Source: Holophagales bacterium UBA5704
GTDB lineage: Bacteria; Acidobacteriota; Thermoanaerobaculia; Multivoradales; UBA5704
Direction: 5' to 3'
DNA: 64,000 bases
Assembly: GCA_002420005.1 (NCBI GenBank)
Contig: DIHE01000005.1
Span: forward strand, 62,001 to 126,000
Positions 16,334 to 26,600 of the stretch are shown here, piece after piece; positions within the stretch are counted from its first letter, which is position 1; each line of letters begins with the position of its first letter. Below the pieces are notes generated by a model. That model saw nothing but the letters and a program-made list of their open reading frames with translations, was not told the origin of the DNA and searched no databases. Both the position numbers and the translations under genes were made by a program.

Positions 16334-17653
16334 ATGCCCCACAGCCGGCTCGCGTGTTGCGCCTTCCTCGTCCTCTTCTCGCTCCCTGGAACCGGCAGCG
16401 AGGCGCAGCCCGCCGTCCTCGTCGCGGTGGGAGACCTCGCCTGCGATCCGGCGGACGGGAGCTTCAACGGCGGCGACGGCACCGCGACCGCCTGCCGGAT
16501 GAAGGCGACCTCGGATCTCGCGCTCTCCCTGGCCCCCACCGCCGTCCTCCTGCTCGGTGACAACCAATATGACGACGGCGCCGCGGCCAAGTACCTCGCC
16601 TCCTTCGATCCGAGCTGGGGCCGCCTCAAGGCGATCACCAAGCCGGCGCCGGGGAATCACGACTACGGTGTCCCCGGGGCGGCGGGCTACTACGGCTATT
16701 TCGGCGCCGCGGCGGGCGATCCGGCCAAGGGGTATTACAGCTTCGACCTCGCCGGCTGGCACCTGATCGCGCTCAACTCGAACTGCGGCGCCGTCGGCGG
16801 CTGCGGCGTCGGCTCGCCGCAGGAGCAATGGCTCGCCGCCGACCTCGCCGCGCATTCAGGGGTATGCACCCTGGCCTATTGGCACCACCCCCGCTTCTCC
16901 TCCGGCCCGCACGGCGACGACGCCACCTATGACGCCTTCTGGCAGGCGCTCTACGCCGCCCGGGCGGACGTGGTGCTCACCGGTCACGACCACATTTACG
17001 AGCGTTTCGCGCCACAGACCCCGGGGGCGGTGGCCGATCCCGCCCGCGGCCTGCGCGCCTTCGTCGTCGGCACCGGCGGCCGGAACCTGACCAGCCTGCC
17101 CATCGTCCGGGCCAACAGCGAGGTGCGCGACGCTGCCCACTTCGGGGTGCTCGAGATGACTCTCCACCCCACCGGGTACGTCTGGCGCTTCCTCGCCGTC
17201 GATGGCGGTGCGGTGCTCGACCAGGGGGCGTCCTTCTGCCACAGCGCGCCCGGCTGGCCGTCCGCCGAGCTGTACACCCTGCCCCCCTGCCGCTTGATCG
17301 ACACCCGCAACCCCGACGGCCCCCGCGGCGGCCCGCCGCTGCCCCACGGAGCCTCCCGCAGCTTCCCGGTCGCCGGGGCCTGCGGCATCCCGGCCGACGC
17401 TGTCGCCCTTTCGGCCAACGCAACGATCGTCGGCCCGACCCGCTCCGGCTATCTGGAGATCCTCCCCACCGGCAGCGCGCCGACCGGCACCAGCTCGATC
17501 ACCTTCCGTACCGGCCAGATGCGCTCCAACAACCTCCAGATCGCCCTCGGCCTGGACGACGCCGTGACCGTCCGCACCGCGCTTTCCGGCGCCGGCAGCG
17601 TCCACTTCGTGCTCGACGTGACCGGCTACTATCGAGAGGAACCCATTCCATGA
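16334..17653 (+). CDS. Secreted metallophosphoesterase with C-terminal 'DTRNP' beta domain
   Basis: A 439-residue exported protein. A signal peptide (1-25) is followed by a calcineurin-like phosphoesterase domain (about 26-300) with GDLACD, GDNQYDD, PGNHDYG, the WHHPRF His and GHDHIYER, all five metal-binding blocks. This resembles purple-acid-phosphatase-like enzymes. The C-terminal 120 residues start PPCRLIDTRNPDGPRGG and end VLDVTGYY, a beta-rich domain often seen at the end of secreted proteins in Acidobacteriota and actinobacteria. The stop overlaps the next start (ATGATG), so the TPR gene is coupled. Substrate is unknown. Confidence 0.87.
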   Translation: MPHSRLACCAFLVLFSLPGTGSEAQPAVLVAVGDLACDPADGSFNGGDGTATACRMKATSDLALSLAPTAVLLLGDNQYDDGAAAKYLASFDPSWGRLKAITKPAPGNHDYGVPGAAGYYGYFGAAAGDPAKGYYSFDLAGWHLIALNSNCGAVGGCGVGSPQEQWLAADLAAHSGVCTLAYWHHPRFSSGPHGDDATYDAFWQALYAARADVVLTGHDHIYERFAPQTPGAVADPARGLRAFVVGTGGRNLTSLPIVRANSEVRDAAHFGVLEMTLHPTGYVWRFLAVDGGAVLDQGASFCHSAPGWPSAELYTLPPCRLIDTRNPDGPRGGPPLPHGASRSFPVAGACGIPADAVALSANATIVGPTRSGYLEILPTGSAPTGTSSITFRTGQMRSNNLQIALGLDDAVTVRTALSGAGSVHFVLDVTGYYREEPIP

Positions 17654-19092
17654 TGAGCCTTCGCCGCCTCGGCCTCGCCCCTGCCGCCCTGCTCGCCCTC
17701 CTCGCATCCGTCTCGCCGGCCGCCGCCACCTGCGGCGGCGGCGGCGGTGGCGGGGCCGGCGGCGCCGTGCCCAACGTCGGAGCCGAGCCCACGGTCTACC
17801 GCGTCGCCTGGACCGTCCTCGGCCCGGGCGCCGAGCGGCCGAAGACGCCGATGACCGTCTATTGGTTCCCCACCTCGCCCGACGAAGCGCGGACCTCGCC
17901 GCTGCAGACCTCCCGCGGCTTGTCGCTCGCCAGCTCCCGCTGCGTGGGCATGGCCCTGGTCACGCCGGAAAACACTGTGGTCCACGAGGCGCTCAAAGCC
18001 CCGGCCGCCGAGCCGGTCGCCATCCTGGCGGGCGGCGACGGGGCCGAGATCGGCCGGGTGGCCGCCAAGGACGGCCGGCTCGACACCGGCGCCCTCGAGA
18101 AGCTCCTCGCGTCGAAGCTCGACGAGCGGGAAGACGCCCTCAAGGCCGTTCTCCAGGAAGCCGACCAGAAGGCGGCCACCGACAAGGCCGGCGCCATCGC
18201 CGACTACACCCGGGTCTGGGAGGAGCGCTGCCTCTTCCCCGGCCTCGGCCGCAAAGCGGCCAAGGGGTTGACCAAGCTGGGCCAGAAGCCGGCCGAGACG
18301 AGCCTCCTCCTGCTCGGGCCGGAAACGCTCGCCGATCCGGACGTGCGCGGTGTCCACACGGAGGTCGCCGGTCTCCTGCGGCAGGGCCTCGACGCCGAGA
18401 TCGCCGCCCGCTACCTGGACGCCGAACGGCTCTACGCTCAGGCCGCCGCCGCCGATCCGGCCGATGCCACGGCGCTGCGCTTCCTGGGCGAGCTGTACCG
18501 GCACCAGACCGGGGACTGGACCAAGGCGCGCGCCGTCTTCGAGCGCGTTCTCGCCATGCCGGCGGACCCGGTCGCGCGCGCCGTCGCCCAGCACGGCCTC
18601 GGCAAGATGACCATCCACAGCGGCCGCTTCGCGGACGGCCTCGCCCTCTTCGAGCGCTCGGTGGAGACCTATCCCCTGCCGATCACCTACCGCAACCTCG
18701 CCGTCTACTGGTTCTCCGAGCGCCAAGCGGAGAAAGCCGCCGGCTTCATGCGCCAGGCCCTGGCGCTCGATCCGGACGACCGCTACAACCGGATTTTCGC
18801 CGCCGTCTACCTCGCCGCCTCCGGTCACAAAGAAGAAGCGGCAAAGATCGCCCACGCCAACCAGGACGTGCTCGAAGCGAGCTACAACCTCGCCGCCGTC
18901 TGGGCCCAGGTGGGAGACCGCAAGAAGGCCATGGAGCTGCTGCGCCGCCACTTCTACGAATACGAGCGCTTCGATGCGGTGCGGGCCATGGAGATGAAAG
19001 AAGCCCGCGACGACTACATGTTCGCGAGCCTGCACCAGGACCCGGAATTCATCGAGCTCACCCGGCTCGCCGACGGCCACAGGATGGAGTAG
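17650..19092 (+). CDS. Exported TPR-repeat protein
   Basis: 480 residues with a signal peptide (1-26, ending AAA) and a mature N-terminus TCGGGGGGGAGG that could be a cysteine-anchored or disordered start. Residues about 45-140 form a beta-rich region with a thioredoxin-like flavour (TVYWFPTSPDEA) but no CxxC. From about 235 to the end are TPR-like helical repeats (AERLYAQAAAADPADATALRFLGELY and later units). The gene is coupled to the phosphoesterase gene by a 4-base overlap. It may act as a periplasmic scaffold; no catalytic motif is visible. The next 114 bases before uvrC hold nothing recognisable. Confidence 0.75.
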   Translation: MMSLRRLGLAPAALLALLASVSPAAATCGGGGGGGAGGAVPNVGAEPTVYRVAWTVLGPGAERPKTPMTVYWFPTSPDEARTSPLQTSRGLSLASSRCVGMALVTPENTVVHEALKAPAAEPVAILAGGDGAEIGRVAAKDGRLDTGALEKLLASKLDEREDALKAVLQEADQKAATDKAGAIADYTRVWEERCLFPGLGRKAAKGLTKLGQKPAETSLLLLGPETLADPDVRGVHTEVAGLLRQGLDAEIAARYLDAERLYAQAAAADPADATALRFLGELYRHQTGDWTKARAVFERVLAMPADPVARAVAQHGLGKMTIHSGRFADGLALFERSVETYPLPITYRNLAVYWFSERQAEKAAGFMRQALALDPDDRYNRIFAAVYLAASGHKEEAAKIAHANQDVLEASYNLAAVWAQVGDRKKAMELLRRHFYEYERFDAVRAMEMKEARDDYMFASLHQDPEFIELTRLADGHRME

Positions 19093-19206
19093 CGGGCGGA
19101 GGCCACGCCGCCGGAGCCGGCAAAGCGTCGCCCTCTTGTTGAGCCCTGCCGCGCCGCCTGATCTTGTCGCCCCTCCATCCGTTCCGGAGGTCGCGCCTTC
19201 TCTACG

Positions 19207-21057
19207 CTACGTTGCGCCCTCGGAGCGGGACATCGCGTCTCCTGCCGCCTCCGCCGCGTGGAGCTGGTCGAACACCTTTCGGCCTACCACCTGACCGAGG
19301 ACCTCCTGGAGCTTTTCGAGCGGGGCTTCGCGGACGGCGGTGAGGCTGCCGAGCTGGGTGAGCAGGAGCTTGCGGCGGCGGGGGCCGATGCCGGCGAGCT
19401 CGTCGAGCTTGCTGTGCAGGGTGCGGGCGTTGCGCCGCGCCCGGTGGCGGGAGACGGCGAAGCGGTGGGCTTCGTCGCGCACCTGCTGGAGGAGACGCAG
19501 GCCGTGGTCGTCCTTGGGCAGGCGGAGCGGCTCTGGCAGGCCGGGCACGTAGACCTCCTCCTCCCGCTTGGCCAGGGAGACGATCGGCGTCTCCTCCACC
19601 CCCAGATCGGCCAGGGCGTCGAGCGCGGCGTTGAGCTGGCCGCGTCCGCCGTCGATCAGGATCAGATCCGGCAAGGCGCCGGTCTCCTCCAGGATGCGCC
19701 GGTAGCGCCGCTCCACGGCCTGGCGGATCGAAGCGAAGTCGTCCGGCTGCTCCAGGCCTTTGACGTTGAAGCTTCGGTAGTCCCCCTTGCGCATCTTCCC
19801 CTCCTCCCAGACCACCATGGAGGCCACCGTCTCGCCGCCCTGAAAGTGCGAGATGTCGAACCCTTCGATGCGCCGCGGCGGCTCCAGCAGGTGCAGATGC
19901 TCCTCCAGGGCCGCGGCGCCCGGCGACTCCTGGCCGCCGCCGCGGAAGCGCCGCTTGTGCGCCAGCTCGGCGTTGTGCATGGCGAGCGCCACCCGCTCGG
20001 CCTTGGGACCGCGCGACGGCAGGCGCAGATAGACCTTCTCGTCCTTCTTCGCCGACAGCCACTCCAGCAGCGCCTCTTCCCCATCGACCGGCGCCGGCAA
20101 ATGGATCTCCTTGGGGATGAAGGTGGTGCGGTCGTAGATCTGGGGCAGGATCTCGGTGAGCAGCTCCTCGGCGGAGACCGGGCCGACGTTCTCCCAGAAC
20201 AGCTCGCGCCGGTCGAGAATCTGGCCGCCGCGCATCACCAGGACCGCCACCGCGGCGTTGCCTCCGGCGACGTGGACGCCGTAGACGTCCAGGTCTTCGT
20301 CCTCCACCGACGCCAGCTTGTGCCGCCGCTGGGTGGTCAGCTCGACCTCGGCGAGCGTATCGCGCAGCTGCGCGGCCCGCTCGTACTCCTCGCCCTCGGC
20401 GGCCTCCCACATCTCCTTCTTGAGACGGCGGACGAGCTGCTCGGTGCGGCCGGAGAGGAAGAGCCGCGTCTGCTGCACCGCCTCGTCATAGGCCGTCTTG
20501 GTGGTCAGCCCGGCGACGCAGGGGCCGAGGCAGCGGTGCATGGCATGGTAGAGGCAGGGACGCGGCAGGCCGCCGTCGATCTCGATGCGACAGATGCGCA
20601 CCTGGAACAGCTTCTGCACCAGCTTGATCGCCTTGCGCGCCATGCCGCCGGGCAGAAAAGGGCCGAAGTACTCCGCCTTGTCCTCGCGCACCCGGCGGGT
20701 GAACGCGATGCGCGGATAGTCGTCCTGCAGGGTGAGCTTGAGATACGGATACGTCTTGTCGTCGCGCAGCAGGATGTTGAAGCGCGGCTTCTTCGTCTTG
20801 ATCCAGTTGTTTTCGAGCAGCAGCGCCTCGGTGGCCGAATCCGTCACCACGAACTCGATGTCCACCGCCTCCGAGACCATCGCCTCCAGCCGCGGCTCGT
20901 GATCCCGCGTCATGTAGGACGACGCACGCTTGCGCAGCGACGTCGCCTTGCCGACGTAGAGGATCTTGCCCTCGGCATCCTTGAAGATGTAGATCCCCGG
21001 CCGATCCGGAAGCTCCCGGATACGGTCGGCGAGAGGGTGGGGAGACGGGACGCTCAT
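19207..21057 (-). CDS. uvrC: Excinuclease ABC subunit C
   Basis: It makes both incisions around bulky DNA lesions after UvrAB loading. The 616 residues contain the GIY-YIG nuclease domain (PGIYIFKDAEGKILYVG, about 15-95), the Cys cluster region PCLYHAMHRCLGPC, a UVR motif, and the C-terminal RNase H-like endonuclease with DISHFQGG and LILIDGGRGQLNAA, ending in HhH motifs (LDELAGIGPRRRKLLL). The ATG at 21057 overlaps the VOC gene stop by four bases (ATGA), which sets the start. uvrB lies 8 kb away on the same strand, beyond an accessory region. Confidence 0.96.
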   Translation of the reverse strand: MSVPSPHPLADRIRELPDRPGIYIFKDAEGKILYVGKATSLRKRASSYMTRDHEPRLEAMVSEAVDIEFVVTDSATEALLLENNWIKTKKPRFNILLRDDKTYPYLKLTLQDDYPRIAFTRRVREDKAEYFGPFLPGGMARKAIKLVQKLFQVRICRIEIDGGLPRPCLYHAMHRCLGPCVAGLTTKTAYDEAVQQTRLFLSGRTEQLVRRLKKEMWEAAEGEEYERAAQLRDTLAEVELTTQRRHKLASVEDEDLDVYGVHVAGGNAAVAVLVMRGGQILDRRELFWENVGPVSAEELLTEILPQIYDRTTFIPKEIHLPAPVDGEEALLEWLSAKKDEKVYLRLPSRGPKAERVALAMHNAELAHKRRFRGGGQESPGAAALEEHLHLLEPPRRIEGFDISHFQGGETVASMVVWEEGKMRKGDYRSFNVKGLEQPDDFASIRQAVERRYRRILEETGALPDLILIDGGRGQLNAALDALADLGVEETPIVSLAKREEEVYVPGLPEPLRLPKDDHGLRLLQQVRDEAHRFAVSRHRARRNARTLHSKLDELAGIGPRRRKLLLTQLGSLTAVREAPLEKLQEVLGQVVGRKVFDQLHAAEAAGDAMSRSEGAT

Positions 21058-21458
21058 CCGGCGTCGAGCTGCCTGAACTGCACGACGTTGCCTTCCGGGT
21101 CCCACCCATCCAGAACCGTCGCGCCCCGGAACGTCCAGGCCGACTCTTGCGGCCGGAGGAATCCACCGGTCGCTTCGGCGGCGCGCCGAACCGCCTCGAG
21201 ATCCGGCACGAGGAAAGCCGGTTTGAAGGAGCTCTCCTCGCGCACCTGCGGCGGCCGGGTGATCTTGATCTCCTCGGCGTACTGCTTCGGGATGGAGTGA
21301 ATGACCAGCTCGACGCCCGGCCCTTGCAGAAGGTCGTGCGAGGGATCTTCCTCCACCGCCTGGAGGCCGAGGGTCTCCCGGTAGAAAGCGGAGACCCGTT
21401 TCTTGTTCTTGGCGAAGACGACGAGTGTCTGCCGGATGGTGCCTTGCGCGCCGCTCAC
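21054..21458 (-). CDS. VOC-superfamily (glyoxalase-like) protein
   Basis: A 134-residue vicinal-oxygen-chelate fold protein: RQTLVVFAKNKKRVSAFYRETLGL, a middle strand GVELVIHSIPKQY, then PAFLVPDLEAVRRAAEATGG and WDPEGNVVQFRQL, giving two beta-alpha-beta-beta-beta units. Family members are isomerases, dioxygenases or drug-binding proteins. The terminal Glu that binds metal in many VOC enzymes is not obvious here (NVVQF), so it may be non-catalytic. The GTG at 21458 is the best in-frame start, with a weak GGGAT upstream. It is translationally coupled to uvrC by ATGA. Confidence 0.7.
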   Translation of the reverse strand: MSGAQGTIRQTLVVFAKNKKRVSAFYRETLGLQAVEEDPSHDLLQGPGVELVIHSIPKQYAEEIKITRPPQVREESSFKPAFLVPDLEAVRRAAEATGGFLRPQESAWTFRGATVLDGWDPEGNVVQFRQLDAG

Positions 21459-21559
21459 TGTTCCGATCCCTTTGCCTTTCTCATGATCCAACCCTGCCTC
21501 CGTGATCTGTCCCGGCGAGCAGGTGGCGAGCCACCCTCTCTTCGGCCGGCACGCCACGA

Positions 21560-22087
21560 TCATAGACCAGCGGATGGGCTCGCGCCGGGCGGCGTAGAGG
21601 AGCAGCCGCGCTGCATGGCGGCCGGGCCGGGACGCAGCCGGAGCTCCAGCTGGGGCCGCACCCTCTGCGGCTCGCCCGCGATCGGAGCCGCGATCGAGCC
21701 CACCCGCTCTGCGCCACACGCCCGGTAGAACGGCTCGGCATACGGATCGGCATCGATGGCGAGGCCGCAAGCTCCACCCTCGGCGGCGAGACGGGCGGCC
21801 TGCGAGAGAAGAGCCCGCCCCACGCCACGCCCCATGTGCGAAGGCAGCACCCAGAGATGCTCGAGGATCCAACTCGGCGAAGCCGGAACCAGGACGAAGA
21901 AGCCGACCGCCTCCCCCTCGATCTCTGCGAGCCAGGTCGGACAGGCCGCCACCATCCCGGCCGACACCGTGAGGTCTTCCCGCCACGCGGCGAGCTGCGC
22001 CGGGGCATAAGGCCAGTGCGCCTTGGCGGCAAAGGCGATGGAGGACAGGAGGTCCGCCTCGCATTCTTCGGCCCGCCGGATGTGCAT
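21560..22087 (-). CDS. GNAT-family N-acetyltransferase, copy 1
   Basis: 175 residues. The acetyl-CoA loop is PSHMGRGVGRALL (Q/RxxGxG/A form), preceded by the strand EHLWVLP and followed by helix and YRACGAE, a clear GNAT core. The substrate amine is unknown. The ATG at 22087 has GGAGGAGG upstream. It is a close paralogue of the gene at 22842-23315: most residues match until the C-terminus, where this copy has an unrelated tail (AAMQRGC...SAGL). It precedes the VOC and uvrC genes on the same strand, 101 bases apart. Confidence 0.85.
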   Translation of the reverse strand: MHIRRAEECEADLLSSIAFAAKAHWPYAPAQLAAWREDLTVSAGMVAACPTWLAEIEGEAVGFFVLVPASPSWILEHLWVLPSHMGRGVGRALLSQAARLAAEGGACGLAIDADPYAEPFYRACGAERVGSIAAPIAGEPQRVRPQLELRLRPGPAAMQRGCSSTPPGASPSAGL

Positions 22088-22208
22088 CACGTCCTCCTCC
22101 TGGCGCGAGACGCCGACGCTCCCAGGGGGCGCGGCCGGCAGCTCAATGAGCTGTCGTATGATACCGGCTCTACGGTCGGATCGCGTTCACCGCGCCCGGG
22201 GGCTCCAC

Positions 22209-22811
22209 ATGACGCGCCAAAGCATCGGCATCCTGATTTTCGACAACGTCGAGGTGCTCGATTTCGCGGGCCCCTTCGAGGTCTTTTCCCGAACACGGCT
22301 GGTCCCCGGCCCCGAGTCGCGCCGTTCGGACGACAGCGCACCGTTCCAGGTCTTCACCGTGGCCAAATCCAAGAGCCCGGTCACGGCCACCGGCGGCCTC
22401 CTCGTGATCCCCCATCACGACTTTGAGGATGCGCCGCGGATCGACCTGTTGGTGGTCCCGGGTGGATTCGGGACGCGGACGCTCCTTGGGGACGAGGAGA
22501 CCCTGGACTGGATCCGTCGCACAGCCGCAGCGGCGCGACAGGTCACCTCGGTCTGCACCGGCTCTCTCCTCCTGGGCAAAGCCGGGCTCCTGGAAGGCCG
22601 CCGGGCCACCACCCACTGGGCGGCCCTCGACCTCCTCGAATCCCTCGGCACGGGAGCCATCGTCGAGCGCGAGCTGCGGGTGGTCGACGACACCATCATC
22701 ACCTCGGCCGGAGTGGCCTCGGGCATCGACATGGCCTTCTACGTAGTCGAGCGCCTGTGCGGGCGCGAGGTGGCGGACGAGACCGCGCGGTATATCGAAT
22801 ACAGGCGATAA
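22209..22811 (+). CDS. DJ-1/PfpI-family protein
   Basis: A 200-residue flavodoxin-like protein, starting IGILIFDNVEVLDFAGPFEVFS. The nucleophile-elbow Cys is in SVCTGSLLLGKAGLL, and RATTHWAALDLL follows, a layout close to isonitrile hydratase and related ThiJ/PfpI enzymes. The acidic residue that tunes the Cys is probably the Asp/Glu near LDFAGPFEV. Function could be hydratase, glyoxalase-like or regulatory without an HTH domain. It is plus-strand, between two minus-strand GNAT copies, with a 121-base upstream gap containing a TATGAT -10-like hexamer. Confidence 0.85.
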   Translation: MTRQSIGILIFDNVEVLDFAGPFEVFSRTRLVPGPESRRSDDSAPFQVFTVAKSKSPVTATGGLLVIPHHDFEDAPRIDLLVVPGGFGTRTLLGDEETLDWIRRTAAAARQVTSVCTGSLLLGKAGLLEGRRATTHWAALDLLESLGTGAIVERELRVVDDTIITSAGVASGIDMAFYVVERLCGREVADETARYIEYRR

Positions 22812-22841
22812 GGCGGTAGAGCCCCACCGCGCCGGCTCCGG

Positions 22842-23315
22842 TCATCGTCCGGCGGCCGGCCGCCACCGGAGCACAAGCTGGGGCCGCACCCTCTGCGGCT
22901 CTCCCGCGATCGGTGCCGCGAGCGAGCCCACCCGCTCTGCGCCACATGCCAGGTAGAACGGCTCGGCATACGGATCGGCATTGATGGCGAGCCCGGAAGA
23001 CCCTCCCTCGGCGGCGAGACGGGCGGCCTGCGCGAGCAGAGCCCGCCCCACGCCGCGCCCCATGTGCGAGGGCAACACCCATAGATGCTCGAGGGACCAG
23101 CTCGGCGAAGCCGACGCCAGAACGAAGAAGCCCACCACCTCACCATCGACCTCGGCGACCCAGGCCGGGCACGCCGCCACCATCTCGGCCGTTACCGTGA
23201 GGTCTTCGCGCCAAGCGAGGAGCTGGGCCGGGGAATAGGGCCAGTGCCCCTTGGCGGCGAAGGCGATGGAGGACAGGAGACCCGCCTCGCTTTCGTGGGC
23301 GCGCCGGATGTGCAT
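22842..23315 (-). CDS. GNAT-family N-acetyltransferase, copy 2
   Basis: 157 residues, closely similar to copy 1 at 21560-22087 (shared MHIRRA, PSHMGRGVGRALL, ADPYAEPFY, GEPQRVRPQL). It ends normally after RWRPAAGR, so copy 1 carries an added tail. GAGGAGG lies about 12 bases before the ATG at 23315. The HicB-like gene ends 16 bases upstream on the same strand. The two copies form direct repeats around the PfpI gene. Substrate unknown. Confidence 0.85.
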   Translation of the reverse strand: MHIRRAHESEAGLLSSIAFAAKGHWPYSPAQLLAWREDLTVTAEMVAACPAWVAEVDGEVVGFFVLASASPSWSLEHLWVLPSHMGRGVGRALLAQAARLAAEGGSSGLAINADPYAEPFYLACGAERVGSLAAPIAGEPQRVRPQLVLRWRPAAGR

Positions 23316-23331
23316 CACGTCGTTGCCCTCC

Positions 23332-23544
23332 TCAGGCCGCGATGTCGACGTAGCGAACAGCGCTGGACGGCTGCGGGATGGGTGAACCATCTTCGCGCAG
23401 CCCCTCCAGATGAAACTCGATCGCCTCACGGATTTCGCGTTCCACGTCCTCAATCGTCGCACCCGTGGCGATACAGCCAGGCAGATCCGGCACATACGCG
23501 GAGTAGTTGGGCCCGGCATTTTCGCTGACGATCGCATAGCGCAT
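23332..23544 (-). CDS. HicB-like antitoxin-fold protein
   Basis: 70 residues with the HicB partial RNase H fold: MRYAIVSENAGPNYSAYVPDLPGCIATG, then the helix IEDVEREIREAIEFHLEGLREDG and a final strand. This is the type-II HicAB antitoxin fold (PF15919-like), without an added DNA-binding tail. No HicA toxin (small dsRBD-like) is visible on either side, so this is an orphan antitoxin or a solitary HicB. AGAGG lies about ten bases before the ATG at 23544. It sits downstream of the NACHT gene by 65 bases. Confidence 0.82.
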   Translation of the reverse strand: MRYAIVSENAGPNYSAYVPDLPGCIATGATIEDVEREIREAIEFHLEGLREDGSPIPQPSSAVRYVDIAA

Positions 23545-23609
23545 GGTGAGCCTCTTTGGGAAACCTGCCTGCTTCCAGATGAGTAGCTCCCCCCTACCCC
23601 GCAAAGGAA

Positions 23610-26600
23610 TTAAGGTTCCGGGCCGGCAGGCGACAGACAACGAAAACCAAAGTTCCTGGTCCGAGCCGAAGCACTGGCCCCGGCGCGGAATGCCACAGCC
23701 AGGCTGTTGGCCTCGACAAGCCACGACCCGCCCCGCAAACACCGGGAAGTGGTTTCGCCGGTGGTGGCGAGAGGGTCCCGCTGCCCGACGCGCTCTCGGT
23801 AGTCCTCCGCATTCAAGCTGTCCTCACACCACTCCCAGACGTTCCCCGCTTGGTCCAATGCGCCGAAAGGTCCCGCCCCCTTGGGGTAGGATCCCACAGA
23901 GGTCGTCCGGCCTTCCCGATTGCCGAAATTGGCGTGCGCCGGCGTGGGCTCATCGTTCCCCCAGGGGTAGCGCCGCCCATCCTTCGCCCGCGCCGCCGCC
24001 TCCCACTGCGCCTCAGTCGGCAGCCGCAGGCCAGCCCACTGGCAATAAGCCTGCGCCTCCTTCCAGCTCACCCCAACCACTGGCTGCTCGGGCTGATTGA
24101 AATGCTTGTCCGTCCAGTATTGGGGCTCGGGAGCACCTTGGTTCGCCGCCAGGAAGCGACTATACTGCTCGTTCGTCACCGGATACTTGGCAATCCAGAA
24201 TGGGCTGAGAACGACGCGATGAATGGGCTTCCCGGAATCCGGCATGTCATCGGCCCCCAGGGTGTACTCTCCTCCAGGCACGTACAGCAGAACCGTTCCA
24301 TCCGCCTCGTTCCGCCGCTCCTCACCCACGGCCGGCTCGCCGCGCCAAAGCCTCTGCAGAACCGATTGATCTATGCCCAACAGCTCAGCTGCCATGCCCG
24401 CCACCTGTGCGTCCGGATCGCCCAGCAGAGGGCGGACGAAAGCGGTTTCGCCCTCTGAGCCCCAACCGGGAATCGCGCGAAGGAGGCGCAGGGCGTGGTA
24501 GCGTTCCTGTGCGCTCGCGATCCCTGCGGTAAGTGCCGCGAGGAGCGGCCGAGGCGTCACTATGGAGGCATCTCGGAGAAGGTCGTCGGCGAGGCGCACG
24601 TCACGGTGGAGAATCTCAAACCGCAGCAGACTGGCCAGCAGCGGCTCGAATAGGCTCGGAGTATCGAGCCCCACAGCGAGGAGGATCACTTCTCGCCACC
24701 AAGTCTCGCCAAAATGCCCGGCGAGACCCAAGAGGAGTTCCGGGGCGCGGACGACTTGATCCTGCACGTGGCGGGCGCTCAGGTATTCCTGGAAGCTCAG
24801 GTGGAGAAAGGCGAAGGCCGGGCCGACGTTAACCAACAGGCCGGACTGGTCGCGGATCGCCTCCAGGAGAGCCCGGCCTTCCGCGGGACCGCGGCCCAGC
24901 TCGGACAACGGCTCGGCCAGGAGCGGCAGGATCTCCTCTGTGGCCGCCTCCTTGCGGCCCTGCGTGTGGAGCCACCAAGCCAGCGGTTGGAGGAGCATCT
25001 GCGCCTGCGCGGCGGTCAGGACGACGGGCATTCCCTTGGCCTCTCTCCAGAGCTGGAGCAGGACCGTGCAGCACTCGCCATAGAGATCCACCCGCCGCTC
25101 GGGCAGGCGCTTCCGGTCGCGGTGGACGAGGCAGAGGATCTGCAAGAGCAGCGGATTCGTCGCCAGATCTCGCAGGCTCACCGTTCGCGGATCGTCCTGC
25201 GTGAAGAGGCGCAGGGCGAGATCCTCCGCGCCTTCCGTCGCGAGTTTCTCCGCCACCTCCGGCGCACGGCCCAGCTCGGCCTGCGCTTCCACCGCGCCGT
25301 ACCAGGCGCGGAGAAAGCCCCGGGCCTCCGGCTCCGTCAGGTCGCGCACGTGCAGCTCCAGGAAGCGGCCGGTGAGGCGCGCATCGCCTTTGTAGCCGGC
25401 GTAGCGGCTGGTCACCACGAAGACGCTCTGCGGGAGCACGCCGACCGCCGCTTCGAGCCAGCGGGACACCGCGGCGCGCTCGGCGGCGTCAGCGATCTCG
25501 TCCAGGCCGTCGACCAGGAGCAGCAGGTGGTCGTGGCGCAGCAGACGCTTCGCGAAGGCCGCGGCGTCGAGGCCCGGTGCGACCTGCTCGATCGCGCCGG
25601 TCAAGGCGGCCGCCAGGCCGGCGGCGGGATTCTTCACTCGCCGCAGCTCAAGAAGCACTGGCACGGTGTCCGGCGGAAGACCCAGGCGCCCGGGACCCAC
25701 GGCGGGATCGGTGACGGCGAGGACAAAGTGCTTGAGGAGCGTGGTCTTGCCGGTACCCGGATCGCCGAGGACGATGGCGCCGCAGAGGCCGTGCTTCCCG
25801 GCGAGAGGAAGTGCCTCGTCGAACGGCACCTCGCGGTCTTCGCACTCTGCGAAAACGGGATCGCGGAACGTCCCGCCCTTCTGGTGCTCGCTTTCCATCG
25901 CATGGTGGAACATCCGCGCCCGCAGCGGCACGTAGACGCTCTCCAGCCGGATCGGCAAGCGCACCCGAGTGGCGAAGCCGGCGATGGGCAGGTCGCGGTG
26001 GGCGGCGCGCAGGCGCTCCAGGTAGTGCGGCAGGTCCGGCTCCTCCAGAGAGGCATCACCATCACCTCCGGCAGCTGCAACAAAGGCATCCCGACTGGTC
26101 ACGAGAAGCTCGGTCTGATCCAGCCCATGAGCCAGCAGGGCAGCCAACGTGGCGAACGAGAAGCCGAGGCTCTCCGGGTCCCGGATACCTTCGTCCAGGA
26201 CCGGCATCTTCTCCCCGAAACTCCAGTACGGCACGTAAGGGATGCGAAGGATGTCGAGAAGCTCACGAGGCTCTACGTTGGCAGACAGCCAATCCTGATA
26301 GAGGGGGCGCAGACAGGTCGAGAAGGTCTCCAACCATTCCTTCGCGATTTCGAGCTCCACCCGGGCTTCGAAACGGGTGGGAACAGGCACACACGGCAGG
26401 CTCGCGCGGTCGAAAGGAAGGTGCCCCTGGCGCTCGGAGGCTCGTTGGGCGACATCCAGAATGCCATCCAGACTCTGCTGGCTCGCGGTGAAGAGCAGGA
26501 CCAGAATGTCGGGAAGCTGGATCGTGCAGATGCCGCCCAGGTCGGTGAAGCCGGTTCGACTGTCGATCAGAACGAAGTCGTAAGCATCTTTCCAGGCGGC

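Noticed and set aside
22842..23537. Longer 231-codon version of GNAT copy 2
   Set aside because: The extra N-terminus runs through the HicB-like gene in another frame; copy 1 and the RBS support the ATG at 23315.
23332..23640. HicA toxin gene next to the HicB-like gene
   Set aside because: The 65-base gap upstream and the genes on both sides leave no room for HicA.
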